Source: Auraticoccus cholistanensis (GTDB lineage Bacteria > Actinomycetota > Actinomycetes > Propionibacteriales > Propionibacteriaceae). Taken from it: 64,000 nucleotides of DNA. How positions within the stretch are numbered: the first letter of the stretch is position 1; each line of letters begins with the position of its first letter. Below the pieces are notes generated by a model. It was given only the letters and a program-made list of their open reading frames with translations. It was not told the DNA's origin and did no database searches. Both the position numbers and the translations under genes were made by a program. The stretch covers positions 609,187 to 673,186 of the forward strand of contig NZ_WPCU01000005.1 of assembly GCF_009742705.1 (NCBI RefSeq). The letters are read 5' to 3'. Positions 60,487 to 64,000 of this stretch are shown here, in pieces.

Positions 60487-61434
60487 TCAGGGCCTCCTGG
60501 TGGTGGGTTCGTCGGACGCGGCGCGGTACTCGACCTCGGCGCCGGTGAGCTCGAGGTAGGCCTCCTCCAGCGAGCCTGACCGGTGGGCGAGCTCGTGCAG
60601 CCGGATGTCGTGACGGAACGCCAGCTCACCGATCGAGGCCGGGCTGGTCCCGGTGACCAGCAGCTCGTCCGGGTCCGTCTCCTCCTCCGGCGTGCCGGGC
60701 TGCACGGTCCAGCCGGCGGCCCGCAGCAGCGGGGCGAACCGGTCCCGGTCGGGGGTGCGGACCCGGACGGCGCTGAGGGAGGCGGAGGAGATGACGTCGT
60801 CCAGCGGCGCGTCGGCGACCAGCCTCCCGCGGCCCAGCAGCACCAGGTGGTCGGCGGTGTGCTGCATCTCGCTCATCAGGTGGCTGGAGATGAGCACGGT
60901 GCGGCCCTCCCCGGCCAGCTCCCGCACCAGCGTGCGGATCCAGCGGACGCCGTCGGGGTCCAGCCCGTTGACGGGTTCGTCGAGGAGCAGCACCGGCGGG
61001 TCGCCCAGCAGCGCGGCGGCGATGCCCAGCCGCTGCATCATGCCCAGCGAGAAGCCCCGGGTGCGGCGGCCGGCCACCTCGGTCAGCCCGACCGTGTCCA
61101 GCACCTCACCGACGCGCCGCCGTGGGATGCGGTTGCTGGCGGCGACCGCCTGGAGGTGGGCGGCCGCCGTGCGGCCGGGGTGGGCGACGGCCACGTCGAG
61201 CAGCGCCCCCACCTCCCGCAGCGGGTTGCGCAGGGCGGCGTAGGGGCGGCCGCCGACCAGGGCCGACCCCGCCGTCGGCCGGTCGAGTCCGACCACCATC
61301 CGCATGGTGGTGGACTTGCCGGCGCCGTTGGGTCCCAGGAAGCCGGTGACCACACCGGGACGGACGGTCAGGTCGAGCCGGTCGACCGCGAGCGTGCGGC
61401 CGTAGCGCTTGGTCAGTCCGGTCAGCGTGATCAC
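60487..61434 (-). CDS. ABC transporter ATPase
   Basis: A 315-residue export-type ATPase. Walker A GPNGAGKST, Walker B VLLLDEPVNGLD and switch histidine LISSHLMSE are intact; the signature is degenerate (FSLGMMQRLGIA), as usual for the drug-exporter (DRI/BcrA-like) group. A C-terminal ~90-residue domain ends in RSGSLEEAYLELTG. The GTG start overlaps the upstream hydrolase stop by 4 bp; the permease follows at 3 bp. Confidence 0.93.
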   Translation of the reverse strand: MITLTGLTKRYGRTLAVDRLDLTVRPGVVTGFLGPNGAGKSTTMRMVVGLDRPTAGSALVGGRPYAALRNPLREVGALLDVAVAHPGRTAAAHLQAVAASNRIPRRRVGEVLDTVGLTEVAGRRTRGFSLGMMQRLGIAAALLGDPPVLLLDEPVNGLDPDGVRWIRTLVRELAGEGRTVLISSHLMSEMQHTADHLVLLGRGRLVADAPLDDVISSASLSAVRVRTPDRDRFAPLLRAAGWTVQPGTPEEETDPDELLVTGTSPASIGELAFRHDIRLHELAHRSGSLEEAYLELTGAEVEYRAASDEPTTRRP

Positions 61435-62681
61435 GGGACCAGCTCCGCCACCGGGAGGGAGGCGGGCACGGCGTCGAGCACCGGCTGCGGCTCGTCCCGC
61501 AGGTGGTGGTCGAAGAAGGCCCGCAGGTAGGTCCGCTGCACGGTCAGGCTCTGCTCGGGGTCCACCGTCCCGATGGCCGCCCGCACCGCCTCCTCGTCGA
61601 GGTCGACCTCGCGGCCCACGGCCGGCAGCACGTGCTGCAGGTCGGTGAAGCTCATGTGCTCGCCGTCGGGGAGGTGCAGGTCGCGTCTCCAGCCCGTCAT
61701 CCGCGCCCAGTAGTCCGCCCAGTCCGGAGCGTCCCGGTGGGTGTGCGGGCGCCCGGAGTCGCCGTCCGTGCCCGCCCCGACCAGCAGGAAGGGCCGGTCG
61801 ATGCGGCCGTCCGGATCGGCCTGGTACTCCTGGCCCATGCTGCCGTCGAGGTTCACGCCCGCGTCCAGCCGGGGGTCCGCCTGCATCGCCTCGGCGGCGG
61901 CGAAGCCGCCCATCGAGTGGCCGAACACCCCGACCCGGTCGAGGTCGAGCACCGTCCGCAGCCCGGTCGGCAGCGGGCGCCGCTGCTGGTCGGGGTTCCC
62001 CCCGGCCACCAGCAGCTCCAGCTGGTCCAGCACGAAGCGGAGGTCACGGACCCGTTCGGCCAGGGCCTGCTCCAGGTCGACTCCCCGGGCCGGCAGCGTC
62101 AGCCCGGAGGGGAGCTCGACCGGGGCCTGGTAGGTGCTGTCGACGGTGACGACGACGTAGCCGTGGCTGACCAGCTCCTCCACCAGGATCGTGCCCAGGG
62201 CCCGGGACATGCCGCCACCGGGTGAGTACAGGACCACCGGCCGCGGGGTCGTGCCGGCGACGGGGGCACGGGTCTGCGCGGAGGAGACCGCTCCGGCGAA
62301 GTCGACGGCGCCGCGGGCGATCCCCAGCTCGGCCGAGGTCTGGTCGTAGAACGAGGCCACCCGCTCGGGCAGGTAGGGGGTGGCCGGTGCCCCCGGTTCG
62401 TGCACCGCCGGGTACCAGATGCTGATCATCAGCTCCCGGGGTCCCCCGTCCTCGGCCCAGGGGTCGGTGCGCTGGCGGTCGACGAGGTGGAGCTCCAGGG
62501 TGCCTGGTCGCTCGGGGCCGGTCGGCGTCGGCAGGCCGAACGCCACCGGGTCCCCCGGGCCGGAGGCCGAGCTCCGGGCGACCAGCCCCGGCAGGGTGGA
62601 GACGGCGGTGAGGAGCACCGACACGGCGAGGGCCGACGCCAGCGAGGCACGGCGGACGGCATGGGGGTAGCTGGATGTCAT
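61431..62681 (-). CDS. Secreted or membrane-anchored alpha/beta hydrolase (PAF-acetylhydrolase-like)
   Basis: A 416-residue hydrolase. Arg-containing N-terminus then a hydrophobic stretch (residues ~12-32) form a signal peptide or anchor. LMISIWYPA, VVLYSPGGGMSR (oxyanion), HGYVVVTVD, nucleophile motif GVFGHSMGG and a late LPDGEHMSF histidine give the Ser-Asp-His layout of plasma-type PAF-acetylhydrolases and related lipases. First gene of an operon with the ABC ATPase and permease, overlapping by 4 bp. It probably cleaves an ester outside the cytoplasm; the substrate is unknown. Confidence 0.85.
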   Translation of the reverse strand: MTSSYPHAVRRASLASALAVSVLLTAVSTLPGLVARSSASGPGDPVAFGLPTPTGPERPGTLELHLVDRQRTDPWAEDGGPRELMISIWYPAVHEPGAPATPYLPERVASFYDQTSAELGIARGAVDFAGAVSSAQTRAPVAGTTPRPVVLYSPGGGMSRALGTILVEELVSHGYVVVTVDSTYQAPVELPSGLTLPARGVDLEQALAERVRDLRFVLDQLELLVAGGNPDQQRRPLPTGLRTVLDLDRVGVFGHSMGGFAAAEAMQADPRLDAGVNLDGSMGQEYQADPDGRIDRPFLLVGAGTDGDSGRPHTHRDAPDWADYWARMTGWRRDLHLPDGEHMSFTDLQHVLPAVGREVDLDEEAVRAAIGTVDPEQSLTVQRTYLRAFFDHHLRDEPQPVLDAVPASLPVAELVP

Positions 62682-62737
62682 GCCCTCAGGCTGCTGCGCC
62701 AGGCGGCGGTCGCACAGGTGCCGGCCGACAGGTGCAC

Positions 62738-62757
62738 CCCCTGACGGAAGTCAGGGG
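62738..62757. promoter_or_regulatory. Inverted repeat with GGAA loop upstream of the hydrolase-ABC operon
   Basis: CCCCTGAC and GTCAGGGG flank GGAA, a perfect 8-bp stem with a tetraloop. It lies 56 bp before the hydrolase start and 34 bp after the moeZ stop. It may terminate moeZ or be the binding site of the neighbouring LuxR-type response regulator. Confidence 0.5.
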
Positions 62758-62791
62758 TCGCGCGACGCCGCTCCTCCCCGGAGGGCTCGGG

Positions 62792-63934
62792 TCAGGCCGG
62801 GTGGGACTGCCAGGCCTCGATCCCGCCGGCCAGGTGGGCCAGGTCCTCGAACCCCGCCTGCTGCAGCCGTCGCAGGCTGGCCTCGGAGCGGACGCCGCTG
62901 CGGCAGTACAGCACCAGCGGCTCGTCCCGTGGCAGCCGGTCCAGCGCGGTGCCGGCGTCGATCTCGGGCTTGGGCACCAGCACCGAGCCGGGGATGCGGG
63001 CGACCTCGGCCTCGTGCGGCTGCCGGACGTCGACGAGGGTGAACCGGCGCCCGCCCCGCTCCCGCTCGGCCAGCATGGCCCGCAGCGTGGCGACGTCCAC
63101 CTCCGCGACCGGCGCCTCGGCGGTGGTGAGACCGCAGAAGTCGGCGTAGTCCTGCAGCTCGGTGATGGTCGGCGACTCCCCGCACAGCGCGCAGCCGGGG
63201 TCGGCGGCCACCTCCAGCGTGTGCCAGGACGCGGTCAGCGCGTCGTGCAGCTGCAGCCGTCCCAGCAGCGGCTCGCCCGCACCGGTGATGAGCTTGATCG
63301 CCTCGTTGACCTGCGCCGCGCCGACGGCGGCGCAGAGCACCCCGAGCACGCCCCCCTCCGCGCAGCTGGGCACCATGCCCGGCGCCGGCGGCTCGGGGAA
63401 CAGGCAGCGGTAGCAGGGGCCGTGACCGGCCCAGAACACGCTGACCTGGCCGTCGAAACGCAGGATCGACGCCCACACGTAGGGCTTGCCCGCCAGCGCG
63501 CAGGCGTCGTTGACCAGGTAGCGGGTGGCGAAGTTGTCGGTGCCGTCGACCACCAGGTCGTACCCCGAGACCAGCTCCATCGCGTTCTCGGAGGTGATCC
63601 GGGTGCGGTGCCGCACCAGCTGCACGTGCGGGTTCCACTCCGCCACCGAGTCCGCGGCCGAGTCGACCTTGGCCCGGCCGACGTCGGACTGGCCGTGCAG
63701 GATCTGGCGCTGCAGGTTCGACACCTGCACCACGTCGTCGTCGACCACCCCGAGCACGCCCACCCCCGCGGCGGCCAGGTAGGCCAGCGCCGGGCTGCCC
63801 AGACCACCGGCCCCGACCACCAGCACCCGGGCGTTCTTCAGCCGCAGCTGACCGGTCAGCCCGATCTGCGGCAGCAGCAGGTGCCGGTCGTAGCGCACCA
63901 GCTCCTCCGCGGTGAGCGACTCCGCGGGCTCCAC
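62792..63934 (-). CDS. moeZ: MoeZ: adenylyltransferase/sulfurtransferase (ThiF plus rhodanese)
   Basis: A 380-residue fusion. The E1-like domain has ARVLVVGAGGLGSPALAYLAAAGVG, the ATP-site arginine in SNLQRQ, and zinc CxxC pairs in GPCYRCLF and PGCALCG. The C-terminal rhodanese domain (about 275-378) carries the sulfur-bearing cysteine in LYCRSGVRS. It activates MoaD- and CysO-like sulfur carriers for molybdenum-cofactor and cysteine synthesis. GTG 63934 lies inside the LVEPA stretch normally a few residues after the start. The frame stays open to the window edge through an 18-bp repeat, so the true start may be outside the window. Confidence 0.92.
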   Translation of the reverse strand: MEPAESLTAEELVRYDRHLLLPQIGLTGQLRLKNARVLVVGAGGLGSPALAYLAAAGVGVLGVVDDDVVQVSNLQRQILHGQSDVGRAKVDSAADSVAEWNPHVQLVRHRTRITSENAMELVSGYDLVVDGTDNFATRYLVNDACALAGKPYVWASILRFDGQVSVFWAGHGPCYRCLFPEPPAPGMVPSCAEGGVLGVLCAAVGAAQVNEAIKLITGAGEPLLGRLQLHDALTASWHTLEVAADPGCALCGESPTITELQDYADFCGLTTAEAPVAEVDVATLRAMLAERERGGRRFTLVDVRQPHEAEVARIPGSVLVPKPEIDAGTALDRLPRDEPLVLYCRSGVRSEASLRRLQQAGFEDLAHLAGGIEAWQSHPA

Positions 63935-63960
63935 CAGCGGCGTCCCCGCCCGCCCGGGCG

Positions 63961-64000
63961 ACCCCGCCTGGTCGAGGGACCCCGCCTGGTCGAGGGACCC
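63961..64000. repeat. 18-bp tandem repeat at the window edge
   Basis: ACCCCGCCTGGTCGAGGG is repeated exactly twice with a third copy beginning at the edge. On the minus strand it reads in the moeZ frame as Gly-Ser-Leu-Asp-Gln-Ala. It may be upstream non-coding DNA or an N-terminal extension. Confidence 0.85.

Noticed and set aside
1..64000. Defence island, prophage or biosynthetic cluster
   Set aside because: No restriction, toxin-antitoxin, integrase, phage structural, PKS or NRPS genes were seen. Gene order and composition are those of core chromosome plus sugar-utilisation genes.

Overview
The window is very GC-rich (visually above 70%), almost fully coding, and rich in GTG starts and 4-nt ATGA/GTGA overlaps. 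Its gene order matches a block conserved across Actinobacteria: UPF0182 protein, YlbL-type PDZ protease, DUF2342 protein, ThiF-like protein, ABC1 kinase, WhiB7, UvrD2, mycoredoxin, NudC, AdnAB, alkyltransferase-like protein, MoeZ. A gene resembling the PPA1309 family and the mix of plant-sugar genes suggest Propionibacteriales, probably Propionibacteriaceae. No tRNA, rRNA, CRISPR array, prophage or insertion sequence was seen.

Layout. (1) 1-20.7 kb is a carbohydrate region. It holds the tail of a glycoside hydrolase, a LacI regulator, a GH116 beta-glycosidase, an MFS exporter, an SRPBCC/ArsR pair and a D-mannonate dehydratase. A ROK regulator diverges from a xylA operon (xylA, Gfo/Idh oxidoreductase, ThuA protein, second Gfo/Idh oxidoreductase). 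An MFS protein, a LacI regulator and araB-araD-araA run right to left. (2) 20.8-26.2 kb holds a two-subunit M16 peptidase and a biotin uptake operon bioY-bioM-bioN, divergent from a BioQ-like TetR repressor. (3) 26.2-40 kb is the first half of the conserved block, ending with whiB7 and its long attenuator leader, uvrD2 and mycoredoxin. (4) 40-49 kb is a recC-recB-recD operon inside that block. (5) 48.9-57.4 kb carries nudC, adnB, adnA, an alkyltransferase-like gene and a cold-shock gene. (6) 57.5-64 kb carries a two-component system, an ABC exporter operon with a secreted hydrolase, and moeZ, which runs to the window edge.

How it works together. The left third would release and feed pentoses, glucosides and hexuronate-derived mannonate into central metabolism, with local repressors and visible operators (a perfect palindrome on the xylA -10, a LacI-type site before araB). 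Biotin import is under two BioQ-type boxes. The centre carries duplicated double-strand-break resection machinery (RecBCD and AdnAB) plus UvrD2, redox repair and the WhiB7 antibiotic-stress regulon head. Eight genes have a -10-like hexamer only 6-7 nt before the start codon, so leaderless transcription appears common here.

Most unusual items: a candidate small structured RNA with its own promoter at 33.9-34.03 kb beside a cluster of DnaA-box-like sequences; a duplicated intergenic element with a 24-bp perfect inverted repeat at 26.2-26.4 kb; the complete whiB7 leader; and a histidine kinase with an extra transmembrane and extracytoplasmic-type domain after its ATPase domain.
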